Shown one piece after another: positions 25,715 to 34,461 of a stretch of 64,000 bases of DNA. The DNA lies in assembly GCF_000687555.1 (NCBI RefSeq), contig NZ_JHWJ01000001.1, forward strand, positions 532,151 to 596,150, read 5' to 3'. Position numbers and translations under genes: made by a program. The notes beneath the pieces are model-generated. The model searched no databases, was not told where the DNA came from, and worked only from the letters and a program-made list of their open reading frames with translations. Position 1 is the first letter of the stretch, and every line of letters begins with the position of its first letter. This stretch comes from [Clostridium] aerotolerans DSM 5434 (GTDB lineage: Bacteria > Bacillota > Clostridia > Lachnospirales > Lachnospiraceae).

Positions 25715-26494
25715 ATGAAAACAGTCTATTACTGCGAGAATAGTGTAGAAGGAATCTTAAGTGGTGTATATACCGCGTGGACCAGCAGAAAAGGTCATGA
25801 CAATGTGAAATTAAAGATCATGGGAACGGAAGATACCATGGAGCTGTTCTGCCAATACGAAGAAGTGAAAACGGATTCGGTGAAAGCAGGAAAGGTCGTA
25901 AAGGCGATGAAAGAGAAGATTTCAAAAGAAGCATATTCTCTCGTCTATAAGTCTGCCCTGAGTAAGGACCCCGACCGGGCTGATAAGATTTACCGTTTTC
26001 TTATCTATGGATTTTATATTGGCTCCAGTATCATTGACATGCTGCAGCTTCCGGAGGTATATGAGATTTTTCTAATGTGCCGCCACATCGACAACGAAAC
26101 TCATCTTCTGACGGGATTTGTGCGGTTTATAGAGATGGAAGGAGAGCTTTTAGTAAGCCGCATTGGCCCGAAGAATGATGTGGTTGTTCTTCTGGCGCCT
26201 CATTTTGCAGACCGTTTGTCAGGAGAGAACTGGGTGATTTATGACGAGAATCGAAAAAAAGCAGCACTACATCCTGCCAATCGTCCATGGTATCTATTGG
26301 ATCTTATTTCACCGGAGTGGGAGAGCAAGTTAAAAAAAGCCTCCGAGGAAGATGAATACGAGGAACTTTTTAAATGCTTTCGGAAAAGCATTTCCATCAA
26401 AGAACGGGAAAATCCTGTTTGTCAGCAAAATCATATGCCCTTGCGTTACCGGCCCTATATGCCAGAATTCTCCCATGGGTTACGGGACACATAA
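25715..26494 (+). CDS. TIGR03915-type putative DNA repair partner protein
   Basis: This 259-residue protein begins MKTVYYCENSVEGILSGVYT and matches the family linked to the radical-SAM protein immediately upstream (TIGR03915 / DUF4130-like). No catalytic motif is obvious. The central part reads LLTGFVRFIEMEGELLVSRI and the region DNVVVLLAPHFADRL-like is conserved in the family. GGAGGG is the nearest ribosome binding signal. The strict pairing in many Clostridia, and fusion of its relatives to a uracil-DNA glycosylase, indicate a joint role in base repair. It shares the SOS-type promoter. Confidence 0.85.
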   Translation: MKTVYYCENSVEGILSGVYTAWTSRKGHDNVKLKIMGTEDTMELFCQYEEVKTDSVKAGKVVKAMKEKISKEAYSLVYKSALSKDPDRADKIYRFLIYGFYIGSSIIDMLQLPEVYEIFLMCRHIDNETHLLTGFVRFIEMEGELLVSRIGPKNDVVVLLAPHFADRLSGENWVIYDENRKKAALHPANRPWYLLDLISPEWESKLKKASEEDEYEELFKCFRKSISIKERENPVCQQNHMPLRYRPYMPEFSHGLRDT

Positions 26495-26629
26495 TGAAAC
26501 AATTCTTGCCTTTTTCAACCGTTTGAGTTATGATGGAGACACGTTCCGGTTCAGGAACATTCCATGTGCGTTTCTGCACGTTTATCCAAGTTAGAAATAA
26601 AAACTGAATAAGGAAAGGATGAGGCGTCT

Positions 26630-28177
26630 TTGTACAGCAAAGTTCATAGCATTGGCATTACGGGGGTGGAAGGAGTTCCTATTTTGGTAGAAGCGGATGT
26701 CAGTGATGGACTTCCGGGCTTTTCCATGGTAGGATATCTTTCTTCCCAGGTCAGGGAAGCGCAGGACCGGGTAAGAACGGCATTAAAAAATTCCGGCTTT
26801 CGTCTTCCTGCAAAAAAGGTCACTATAAATCTTTCTCCTGCTGATATACGGAAAGAAGGCACAGCCTTTGATCTGCCTATTGCAATTTCTATGTTATCCG
26901 CTTCCGGCCATATCAAATCCTCTGCCTTGGAGGATTGCGTGATTTCTGGTGAACTGGGGTTAGATGGAAGAATTAAACCGGTTCATGGAGCACTTTCGAT
27001 TACAGCAGCTGCAAGAAAGGATGGAAAGTCCGTATGTTTTCTCCCCAGGGAGAATGTTAAGGAAGGTCTGGTAATTGAAGGAATTAATATAATTGGGGTA
27101 AGTCAACTAAAAGAGTTGGTTGATGAATTAAATGTTCCAGGTACTCTTGGAAAAAGAGAGAAGCCGGGAGATTGGAGGCAGGCTGAGACTTGTTCCTATG
27201 AAGTGGATTTTTCTGAAATAGGAGGAATGCCTCTCCTTCGAAGAGCTACAGAGGTGGCAGTAGCGGGAATGCACAATATTCTCTATATAGGTCCGGCAGG
27301 AACCGGCAAATCCATGTTAGCAAATCGCATTCCCACCATAATGCCGTCGTTATCTTTAGAAGAGACCATCGAAATATCAAAAATCTACAGCGTCAGCGGA
27401 CTGCTTTCCCCTGAGATGCCATTAATGACAAGGCGGCCCTTTCGAAGTCCGCATCATACCATCAGCCCTCAGGCTCTTTCGGGAGGTGGGCGGATACCCA
27501 AACCAGGAGAAATCTCTCTGGCATCTGGAGGCGTTCTGTTTCTGGATGAATTCCCTGAATTTCAAAAAAGTACCATTGAGATCTTGAGACAGCCATTGGA
27601 GGAAGGAAAGATAACAATCTCCAGGGTACATGGCTCTTATGAATTCCCGGCGAATTTCATGATGGCTGCTTCCATGAACCCATGTGTTTGTGGATTTTAT
27701 CCTGACAGAACCAAATGCAGGTGCACAGAACAACAGGTATATAAATATTTAAGCAGGATATCGAAGCCTCTTTTAGACCGCATTGACATCTGCGTCGAAT
27801 CCAGAATGATTACATACGAGGAACTGGAGCAAAAGGAGGGAGGAGAATCCTCTGCCTCCATACGAACCCGGATAGAAGCAGCCAGAAAGATACAGGCAAA
27901 GCGGTTTAAGGGGCAGAAAATATACTTTAACAGTTCTATGCGAAAAGGAGAGCTTGAAAGGTTCTGTATACTCCAGAAGTCTGACAGGGAATTCTTAAAG
28001 CAAATATATGAAACTCAGAGGCTTAGTGCAAGGGGCTATGAAAAGCTGCTTAAAATATCAAGGACCATCGCGGATCTGGAAGGTTCCTATGGGATTCGGA
28101 GAGCACATTTGGCTGAGGCTGCCGGTCTGCGCAGTCTGGAAGGAAAATACTGGGGTGGAATCTATGGTCAGCCATGA
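26630..28177 (+). CDS. YifB/ComM-family Mg-chelatase-like AAA ATPase
   Basis: This 515-residue protein has an N-terminal Lon-S16-like domain (about 1-165, with ITGVEGVPILVEADVSDGLP) and an AAA+ magnesium-chelatase-like domain. Walker A is YIGPAGTGKSMLANRIP near residue 225, and GGVLFLDEFPEF is Walker B. A Cys cluster CVCGFYPDRTKCRC follows. The apparent start is TTG, with AAAGGATGAGG upstream. ComM is a branch-migration helicase acting in natural transformation; the gene overlaps dprA, another recombination-mediator gene, which supports a role in processing of incoming DNA. That role in this organism is inferred. Confidence 0.9.
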   Translation: MYSKVHSIGITGVEGVPILVEADVSDGLPGFSMVGYLSSQVREAQDRVRTALKNSGFRLPAKKVTINLSPADIRKEGTAFDLPIAISMLSASGHIKSSALEDCVISGELGLDGRIKPVHGALSITAAARKDGKSVCFLPRENVKEGLVIEGINIIGVSQLKELVDELNVPGTLGKREKPGDWRQAETCSYEVDFSEIGGMPLLRRATEVAVAGMHNILYIGPAGTGKSMLANRIPTIMPSLSLEETIEISKIYSVSGLLSPEMPLMTRRPFRSPHHTISPQALSGGGRIPKPGEISLASGGVLFLDEFPEFQKSTIEILRQPLEEGKITISRVHGSYEFPANFMMAASMNPCVCGFYPDRTKCRCTEQQVYKYLSRISKPLLDRIDICVESRMITYEELEQKEGGESSASIRTRIEAARKIQAKRFKGQKIYFNSSMRKGELERFCILQKSDREFLKQIYETQRLSARGYEKLLKISRTIADLEGSYGIRRAHLAEAAGLRSLEGKYWGGIYGQP

Positions 28178-29264
28178 GGAGAGAGAGTATTTATACTGGC
28201 TTTGCCATGTCCCTATGTTAGGGGCTGTGACCATAAAGCGGCTTTATGATTACATGGGAAGCTATAAGGAGATATATAATATAGAAGGAAAAGGGTTACA
28301 GAGGCTGGGACTGCTTAAGTCGTCTGCTGTATCTGTTTTTGAAGATAGTAAAAAAATGAAGACCGGGTGCGATAAGGAGCTTGCTGGTTTAAAGGATCAA
28401 AAGATAGAGTTTGTCACACCACATGATGCCGGTTATCCGGCACGTCTCTTTAAAATATATGATTATCCTATGGGTATCTTTTACAAGGGAAAGCTTCCGG
28501 ATGAAGATCGTCCCACAGTCGCTGTCATTGGAGCCAGAAACTGCACGAATTATGGAAGGCAGATGGCTTCTTATCTCTCTAAGGAACTGGCTTCCTGTGG
28601 AGTCCAGATTATAAGCGGCCTTGCTAGCGGAATCGACGGGGCAGGCCATCAGGGTGCTTTGAAAGGAAAGGGAGATACGTATGGTGTATTAGGCAGCGGG
28701 ATCAATATCTGTTATCCCAAAGAGAATTACGGATTGTTTGAACAAATGAAAGAAAGAGGAGGCATCCTTACAGAGTTTGTTCCAGATGAAGCCCCCAGGC
28801 CTTGTAATTTTCCCATGAGAAACCGGATTATCAGTGGACTGTCTGATGCGATCCTTGTAATAGAGGCCAGAGAAAAGAGCGGTTCTCTCATTACAGCTAA
28901 CCTTGGACTGGATCAGGGAAAGGAAATTTTTGCTCTTCCGGGGAGAGTCACAGATCCATTGAGTGCAGGCTGTAACCGGTTGATTTCTGAGGGCGCCGGT
29001 GTGATTTTAAGTCCTGATTCTGTTTTGGAATATTTTAATTTACAAAATGGTAAAATATTAAGAGTTCATGAAAAAAATAAGAACGGGCTTGCCAAAAAAG
29101 AAAAAATGGTGTATAGTTGCCTAGATTTACAACCAAAGAATCTGGAAGAGATTGTATCTTTAAGCGGATTGTCTGTCAGTGAATGTATGGGTGCCCTTTT
29201 GGAGCTAGAATTAAACGGCCTCATTTTGCAGACATCCCATCAATATTATGGTAAGAAACTATAG
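28164..29264 (+). CDS. dprA: DNA-processing protein DprA
   Basis: This 366-residue DprA/Smf protein loads RecA on single-stranded DNA during transformation. The Rossmann-like core contains VAVIGARNCTNYGRQ and GLASGIDGAGHQGAL, then LGSGINICYPKEN. A C-terminal winged-helix region follows (about 300-366). The ATG at 28164 lies within the last codons of yifB and follows GGGGTGG. A longer frame from 28008 is merely open read-through inside yifB. The gene order yifB-dprA-topA-codY is characteristic of Firmicutes. Confidence 0.93.
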   Translation: MVSHEEREYLYWLCHVPMLGAVTIKRLYDYMGSYKEIYNIEGKGLQRLGLLKSSAVSVFEDSKKMKTGCDKELAGLKDQKIEFVTPHDAGYPARLFKIYDYPMGIFYKGKLPDEDRPTVAVIGARNCTNYGRQMASYLSKELASCGVQIISGLASGIDGAGHQGALKGKGDTYGVLGSGINICYPKENYGLFEQMKERGGILTEFVPDEAPRPCNFPMRNRIISGLSDAILVIEAREKSGSLITANLGLDQGKEIFALPGRVTDPLSAGCNRLISEGAGVILSPDSVLEYFNLQNGKILRVHEKNKNGLAKKEKMVYSCLDLQPKNLEEIVSLSGLSVSECMGALLELELNGLILQTSHQYYGKKL

Positions 29265-29278
29265 GCGAGGAGTTTGGT

Positions 29279-31348
29279 ATGGCGAACTGTTTAGTAATTG
29301 TGGAGTCACCGGCGAAAGTAAAAACAATAAAGAAGTTCTTGGGGACGAACTATGAAGTGGATGCATCCAACGGACATGTAAGAGATCTCCCGAAAAGTCA
29401 GATGGGAATTGACGTTGAGAATGATTTTGATCCAAAATATATAACAATCAGAGGAAAAGGGGATATTCTGGCGAAGCTCAGGAAGGAAGTAAAGAAGGCA
29501 GATAAGATTTATCTGGCGACTGACCCTGACCGTGAGGGAGAAGCTATTTCCTGGCATTTATTAAAAGCCTTAAAGCTTGATGAGCTGAAAGAAAAGCAGG
29601 TATTTCGAATCAGCTTTAACGAGATTACAAAGAATGCAGTAAAAGCCTCCTTAAAGACCCCAAGAGCCATTGATATGAATCTGGTGGATGCCCAGCAGGC
29701 CAGAAGAGTCCTTGACCGTATGGTTGGATATATGATAAGCCCCCTCTTATGGGCAAAGGTTAAGAGAGGCTTAAGTGCCGGCCGTGTACAGTCCGTGGCA
29801 CTGCGGCTCATCAGTGACCGGGAGGAAGAAATCAATGCATTTATTCCCGAAGAGTATTGGAATCTGGATGCCCAGTTAAAGCAGGACGGAAGCAAGAAGA
29901 TGCTGACTGCGAAGTTTTATGGTGATAAGAGCGGAAAGCTTCCCATTCGTAATAAAAAGGAATTGGATGTGATACTTAAGGGACTTGAGAATCAGACCTA
30001 TGAAGTGGAAGAGGTGAAGAATGGAGAAAGAGTTAAAAAAGCTCCTATTCCCTTTACAACCAGTACACTTCAGCAGGAAGCTTCCAAGGTACTTAATTTT
30101 TCTACTCAAAAAACCATGCGTCTTGCACAGCAGCTTTATGAAGGTGTTGAGATCGCTGGTCATGGAACCGTAGGTCTTATTACTTATCTTCGTACAGATT
30201 CTACCAGAATCGCAGAAGAAGCAGATACAGCAGCAAGAGAGTACATTGGGAAACAGTATGGCAGTCAGTATGTGGCAGTGGGAGAGCAGAGCAAAAAGAC
30301 CAACGCAAAGATTCAGGATGCTCACGAGGCGATCCGTCCAACCGATATTGCACTTACACCGGTTATGGTAAAAGAATCTTTGCAGAGAGACTTGTTCCGG
30401 CTTTACCAGCTGATCTGGAAGCGCTTTGCGGCCAGCCGTATGCAGCCAGCTGTATACCAGACAACTTCTGTTAAGGTAGGAGCCGGAGAGTATACGTTTA
30501 CACTTTCTGCTTCCAAGCTTTCTTTTGATGGATTCATGTCTGTGTATGTACAGGAAGATGATAAAGAAGATGCCAATGTCTTATTAGGGAATCTGGAAAA
30601 GGGAAGTATATTAAAGCTTGAAACACTTGAGCACGGTCAGCATTTTACCCAGCCGCCTGCGCATTTTACTGAGGCTTCTTTAGTAAAGGCAATGGAAGAA
30701 CAGGGAATTGGCCGTCCAAGTACCTATGCACCTACCATCACCACAATTATTGCAAGACGGTATGTGGCTAAGGAGAATAAGAATCTTTATGTAACAGAGT
30801 TGGGGGAAGTTGTTAATAGTATGATGAAGCAAAGTTTCCCCAGTATTGTAGACATTACATTCACCGCGAATCTGGAATATCTCCTTGATAAAGTGGGAGA
30901 TGGTTCGGTCCAGTGGAAGACGGTTGTAAAGAATTTTTATCCGGATTTAAAGGAAGCGGTAGACAAAGCTCTTGTGGAGCTGGAATCTGTGACTATTGCA
31001 GATGAAGTGACAGAGGAAGTTTGTGAGCTGTGCGGCCGTAATATGGTCATTAAATACGGTCCTCACGGTAAGTTCCTTGCCTGTCCCGGATTTCCGGAGT
31101 GTAAGAACACGAAGCCATATCTTGAGAAGGTTGGAGTTCCATGCCCCAAATGCGGTAAGGAAGTCGTAATCAAGAAGACGAAAAAAGGCAGAGTATTCTA
31201 TGGCTGTGAAGCCAATCCTGATTGTGATTTCATGTCATGGCAAAAACCTTCCACACAGAAATGTCCAAAGTGCGGAGCTTACATGGTTGAAAAAGGAAAC
31301 AAATTGCTTTGTTCCAATGAGCAGTGTGGATTTAGCACGGATAAATAG
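29279..31348 (+). CDS. topA: DNA topoisomerase I
   Basis: This 689-residue type IA topoisomerase relaxes negative supercoils. The Toprim domain starts at the N terminus (LVIVESPAKVKTIKKFLG, and ATDPDREGEAISWHL with acidic metal ligands). The active-site tyrosine is in GLITYLRTDSTRI. The C terminus has three four-cysteine zinc ribbons starting at CELCGRN, CPKCGKE and CPKCGAY. It lies 14 bases after dprA. No terminator is visible before codY, so some read-through is likely. Confidence 0.96.
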   Translation: MANCLVIVESPAKVKTIKKFLGTNYEVDASNGHVRDLPKSQMGIDVENDFDPKYITIRGKGDILAKLRKEVKKADKIYLATDPDREGEAISWHLLKALKLDELKEKQVFRISFNEITKNAVKASLKTPRAIDMNLVDAQQARRVLDRMVGYMISPLLWAKVKRGLSAGRVQSVALRLISDREEEINAFIPEEYWNLDAQLKQDGSKKMLTAKFYGDKSGKLPIRNKKELDVILKGLENQTYEVEEVKNGERVKKAPIPFTTSTLQQEASKVLNFSTQKTMRLAQQLYEGVEIAGHGTVGLITYLRTDSTRIAEEADTAAREYIGKQYGSQYVAVGEQSKKTNAKIQDAHEAIRPTDIALTPVMVKESLQRDLFRLYQLIWKRFAASRMQPAVYQTTSVKVGAGEYTFTLSASKLSFDGFMSVYVQEDDKEDANVLLGNLEKGSILKLETLEHGQHFTQPPAHFTEASLVKAMEEQGIGRPSTYAPTITTIIARRYVAKENKNLYVTELGEVVNSMMKQSFPSIVDITFTANLEYLLDKVGDGSVQWKTVVKNFYPDLKEAVDKALVELESVTIADEVTEEVCELCGRNMVIKYGPHGKFLACPGFPECKNTKPYLEKVGVPCPKCGKEVVIKKTKKGRVFYGCEANPDCDFMSWQKPSTQKCPKCGAYMVEKGNKLLCSNEQCGFSTDK

Positions 31349-31394
31349 CAAAAATGGAAAATTATTAAGAAAATCGAAAATCTTCAAAAAACTA

Positions 31395-31423
31395 TTGTTA
31401 TTTGAGCATAATAATGTTAATAT
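31395..31423 (+). promoter_or_regulatory. Candidate codY promoter
   Basis: TTGTTA (31395-31400) and TAATAT (31418-31423) are 17 bases apart, about 60 bases before the codY start. Confidence 0.5.
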
Positions 31424-31481
31424 TTATACATTAGAGATATATTTTGGATTTTCACACAAATTCATAAGGAGGTTTTCGGCT

Positions 31482-32297
31482 ATGAGCGTACAGTTGTTGG
31501 ACAAAACTAGAAAAATTAACAAATTATTGCATAACAACAATTCGCATAAGGTAGTATTTAACGATATCTGTGAAGTGCTGACCGAGATCCTGAATTCCAA
31601 TATTCTTGTAATCAGCAAGAAGGGAAAGGTGCTTGGCGTAGGCCTGTCACCGGACATCGATGAGATTCAGGAACTGATTGCAGATCAGGTCGGCGGTTAT
31701 GTAGATATTATGCTGAATGAGCGCCTTCTCAGCATTCTGTCAACAAAAGAAAATGTTAATTTGGAGACGCTGGGATTTACTGGCGATAATATTAGAAAAT
31801 ATCAGGCTATTATAACACCGATTGATATAGCAGGTGAAAGGCTTGGAACTCTCTTCATTTACAAAAAAGACTCTCAGTACGACATTGATGATATTATTTT
31901 AAGTGAGTACGGCACTACGGTGGTAGGCCTTGAGATGATGCGGTCCGTCAATGAAGAGAATGCGGAAGAGACCAGAAAAGTACAGATTGTAAAATCTGCT
32001 ATCAGCACATTATCCTTTTCTGAGCTGGAAGCAATTACCCATATTTTTGAGGAATTGGATGGAAACGAGGGAATCCTTGTTGCAAGTAAAATTGCTGACC
32101 GTGTAGGAATTACCCGTTCCGTTATCGTTAACGCCCTTCGCAAGTTTGAAAGTGCCGGCGTTATTGAATCCAGATCTTCTGGTATGAAGGGAACTTACAT
32201 TAAAGTATTAAATGACGTGGTTTTTGACGAGTTAAGAACGATTAAAGCAGGAACCGTTAAGAGCATGGCAGAACGCAGAGAATTAAAAGATTTATAA
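31482..32297 (+). CDS. codY: GTP-sensing global repressor CodY
   Basis: This 271-residue CodY protein has an N-terminal GAF-like domain that binds branched-chain amino acids (MSVQLLDKTRKINKLLHNNN, then LTEILNSNILVISKKGKVLG). The C-terminal winged HTH is SKIADRVGITRSVIVNALRK (about 212-231) followed by SGMKGTYIKV. The start is fixed by AAGGAGG ten bases before the ATG at 31482; the open frame back to 31200 is an overlap with topA. CodY represses amino-acid and peptide uptake genes in rich medium. The oligopeptide permease cluster 2 kb downstream is a typical CodY target, but I see no strong CodY box there. Confidence 0.95.
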   Translation: MSVQLLDKTRKINKLLHNNNSHKVVFNDICEVLTEILNSNILVISKKGKVLGVGLSPDIDEIQELIADQVGGYVDIMLNERLLSILSTKENVNLETLGFTGDNIRKYQAIITPIDIAGERLGTLFIYKKDSQYDIDDIILSEYGTTVVGLEMMRSVNEENAEETRKVQIVKSAISTLSFSELEAITHIFEELDGNEGILVASKIADRVGITRSVIVNALRKFESAGVIESRSSGMKGTYIKVLNDVVFDELRTIKAGTVKSMAERRELKDL

Positions 32298-32302
32298 AAA
32301 TA

Positions 32303-32346
32303 TTCAGAAAAAAGGAGCGGACAAAAATCTGCTCTTTTTTTCTGAA
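32303..32346 (+). terminator. codY terminator
   Basis: TTCAGAAAAAAGGAGC pairs with GCTCTTTTTTTCTGAA, giving a long A/T-rich stem with a T tract. Confidence 0.82.
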
Positions 32347-32393
32347 TTAGTCAGTACAGCTCTCTTTTTCAGGCGTTAAGTACAAAAAACTAC

Positions 32394-32422
32394 TTGCATC
32401 GTGTAGAAAATTATGCTATACT
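32394..32422 (+). promoter_or_regulatory. rpsB promoter
   Basis: TTGCAT (32394-32399) and TATACT (32417-32422) are 17 bases apart. Predicted start of transcription is near 32429. Confidence 0.72.
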
Positions 32423-32443
32423 GGCTAAGCTTAATAAAAAACA

Positions 32444-32506
32444 CGTCTGCGGATTTCTGTGGAAGGTGCCTGATAAGGGTCTCCCAGGAAGCATGAGAAA
32501 CGGACG
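32444..32506 (+). ncRNA. Structured 5' leader of rpsB, candidate autoregulatory element
   Basis: Within the 100-base leader, CGTCTG (32444-32449) can pair with CGGACG (32501-32506), stacked by TTTCT/AGAAA. The inside forms a second stem, GTGCCTG with CAGGAAGC-type pairing. Leaders of ribosomal-protein genes commonly bind their own product. Here this would be S2, but the assignment is inferred from position and folding by eye only. Confidence 0.5.
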
Positions 32507-32532
32507 GAAGTAAAACCAATGGAGGTAATAAC

Positions 32533-33273
32533 ATGAGCGTTATTTCAATGAAGCAGCTTTTAGAAGCTGGCGTACACTTTGGTCATCAGACCAGAAGATG
32601 GAACCCTAAGATGGCTCCTTACATTTACACAGAGAGAAATGGTATCTACATCATCGACTTACAGAAATCTGTAGTTAAAGTAGACGAAGCTTACAAAGCA
32701 ATCTCTGATATTGCTAACGAAGGCGGTAAGATTCTTTTCGTTGGTACAAAGAAGCAGGCTCAGGATGCAATCAAATCTGAGGCAGAGCGTTGCGGAATGT
32801 ACTTTGTTAACGAGAGATGGCTTGGCGGTATGCTGACAAACTTTAAGACAATTCAGTCCAGAGTTGCCAGATTAAAAGAAATCGAGACTATGTCTCAGGA
32901 CGGTACATTTGAAGTACTTCCTAAAAAAGAAGTTATCGCTCTTAAGAAAGAGTGGGAGAAATTAGAGAAGAACTTAGGCGGAATCAAGGATATGAAGAAG
33001 ATTCCAGATGCGATTTTTGTCGTTGATCCTAAGAAAGAAAGAATCTGCGTACAGGAAGCTCATACACTGGGTATTCCATTAATCGGTATCGCTGATACAA
33101 ACTGTGATCCTGAGGAACTCGATTTCGTGATCCCAGGTAATGATGATGCGATCAGAGCTGTTAAGTTAATTGTGTCTAAGATGGCTGACGCAGTAATCGA
33201 AGCAAACCAGGGCGAGGCAGTAGCTGAGGAAGCAGAAGCGGCTCAGGATATGGAAGAGACTGTGGAAGCTTAA
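32533..33273 (+). CDS. rpsB: Ribosomal protein S2
   Basis: This 246-residue small-subunit protein has [27 protein letters not shown] at its N terminus (shown in part: [17 protein letters not shown]) and the conserved [15 protein letters not shown] and [20 protein letters not shown] segments. Length is typical; a Glu/Ala-rich tail is present. TGGAGGT precedes the ATG. It is paired with tsf, as in nearly all bacteria. Confidence 0.97.
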   Translation: MSVISMKQLLEAGVHFGHQTRRWNPKMAPYIYTERNGIYIIDLQKSVVKVDEAYKAISDIANEGGKILFVGTKKQAQDAIKSEAERCGMYFVNERWLGGMLTNFKTIQSRVARLKEIETMSQDGTFEVLPKKEVIALKKEWEKLEKNLGGIKDMKKIPDAIFVVDPKKERICVQEAHTLGIPLIGIADTNCDPEELDFVIPGNDDAIRAVKLIVSKMADAVIEANQGEAVAEEAEAAQDMEETVEA

Positions 33274-33288
33274 TAATTCAGGCGATTG

Positions 33289-33330
33289 AATGCTTCGACC
33301 TGCTTTGAGAAGCGGGTCGGAGCATTTTTT
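33289..33330 (+). terminator. Terminator between rpsB and tsf
   Basis: ATGCTTCGACCTGCTT pairs with AAGCGGGTCGGAGCAT and is followed by TTTTT. A second small hairpin (TTACTGG/CCAGTAA, 33329-33350) follows at once. The strong stem suggests partial termination that lowers tsf relative to rpsB. Confidence 0.85.
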
Positions 33331-33409
33331 ACTGGAAAAAAACCCAGTAATTTAAAGTAGACTATTAATCATGGAATGATATATTGATATATATATGGAG
33401 GGCAAATAA

Positions 33410-34333
33410 ATGGCAGCAATTACAGCTGGAATGGTAAAAGAGTTAAGAGAATTGACCGGTGCAGGTATGATGGATTGCAAGAAGGCTCTTGCAGAAACTG
33501 ATGGTGATATGGAAAAAGCAGTTGAGTTCTTAAGAGAAAAAGGACTTGCAGCAGCTTCTAAGAAAGCAGGCAGAATTGCAGCAGAAGGTATCGTTGCTAC
33601 GATTGTAAGCGAAGATGGAAAATCTGCAGCAATCGTTGAAGTAAACAGCGAGACAGACTTCGTTGCTAAGAATGCTCAGTTCCAGACATATGTTGCTGAT
33701 GTTGCAGCACAGGCACTGGCTTCTGAATCCAAAGATATGGAAGCATTTCTTGCTGAAACATGGGCAAAAGATACTTCTTTAACAGTAGAGCAGATGTTAT
33801 CCAGCCAGATCGCAGTTATCGGCGAGAACATGAACATCAGAAGATTTGAGAAAATTACAACTGATGGCGTTGTTGTTGATTATATCCATGGCGGCGGAAG
33901 AATCGGCGTTTTAATCGAGGCAAGTGCAGAAATTGTCAACGATACAGTGAAAGAAGCTTTAAGAAATATTGCAATGCAGATTGCTGCATTAACTCCAAAG
34001 TATGTTAGAAGAGATGAGATTTCTCAGGAATTCATCGATCATGAAACTGAAATTTTAAAAGTTCAGGCTAAGAATGAAAATCCGGACAAGCCAGACAGCA
34101 TTATTGACAAGATGATTGTTGGTCGTCTGAATAAAGAATTAAAAGAGTTCTGTCTGGTTGACCAGGCTTATGTAAAAGATGGAGATCTGACTGTAGCTAA
34201 ATATTTAGAGCAGGTTTCTAAAGAAGTTGGCGGCAAGGTAGATGTGAAGAAGTTTGTACGTTTTGAAACTGGTGAGGGTCTTGAAAAGAAAGAAGACAAT
34301 TTCGCTGAAGAAGTTGCGAGACAGATGCAGTAA
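33410..34333 (+). CDS. tsf: Translation elongation factor Ts
   Basis: This 307-residue EF-Ts exchanges GDP for GTP on EF-Tu. The N-terminal UBA-like domain is VKELRELTGAGMMDCKKALA, followed by the EF-Ts core with AAIVEVNSETDFVAKN and the C-terminal VRFETGEGLEKKEDNFAEEV. TGGAGGG precedes the ATG. No consensus promoter is obvious between the rpsB terminator and this gene, so expression may depend on read-through. Confidence 0.97.
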   Translation: MAAITAGMVKELRELTGAGMMDCKKALAETDGDMEKAVEFLREKGLAAASKKAGRIAAEGIVATIVSEDGKSAAIVEVNSETDFVAKNAQFQTYVADVAAQALASESKDMEAFLAETWAKDTSLTVEQMLSSQIAVIGENMNIRRFEKITTDGVVVDYIHGGGRIGVLIEASAEIVNDTVKEALRNIAMQIAALTPKYVRRDEISQEFIDHETEILKVQAKNENPDKPDSIIDKMIVGRLNKELKEFCLVDQAYVKDGDLTVAKYLEQVSKEVGGKVDVKKFVRFETGEGLEKKEDNFAEEVARQMQ

Positions 34334-34354
34334 CCTTAACAGGATTCAGGGGGG

Positions 34355-34385
34355 AATCCCATGGGTATCCATGGGATTTTTCTAT
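34355..34385 (+). terminator. tsf terminator
   Basis: AATCCCATGG and CCATGGGATT form a perfect 10-base stem with loop GTAT, followed by TTTCTATT. Confidence 0.88.
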
Positions 34386-34399
34386 TAAAACAGTGTCCG

Positions 34400-34428
34400 T
34401 TTACCATTAACAAATGTTTCCATATTGT
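34400..34428 (+). promoter_or_regulatory. Weak candidate promoter of the opp operon
   Basis: TTTACC (34400-34405) and TATTGT (34423-34428) are 17 bases apart; both boxes are imperfect. A 7-base inverted repeat (TGTCCGT / ACGGACA, 34394-34435) brackets them. Confidence 0.35.
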
Positions 34429-34461
34429 ACGGACATCACAATACCAAAGGAGTTGACGAAA

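Noticed and set aside
31361..31375. CodY-box-like sequence upstream of codY
   Set aside because: It has four mismatches to the 15-base consensus in a very A/T-rich region, too many to support autoregulation.
31200..31481. N-terminal extension of CodY by 94 codons
   Set aside because: It overlaps topA out of frame, and the strong AAGGAGG and the conserved CodY N terminus place the start at 31482.
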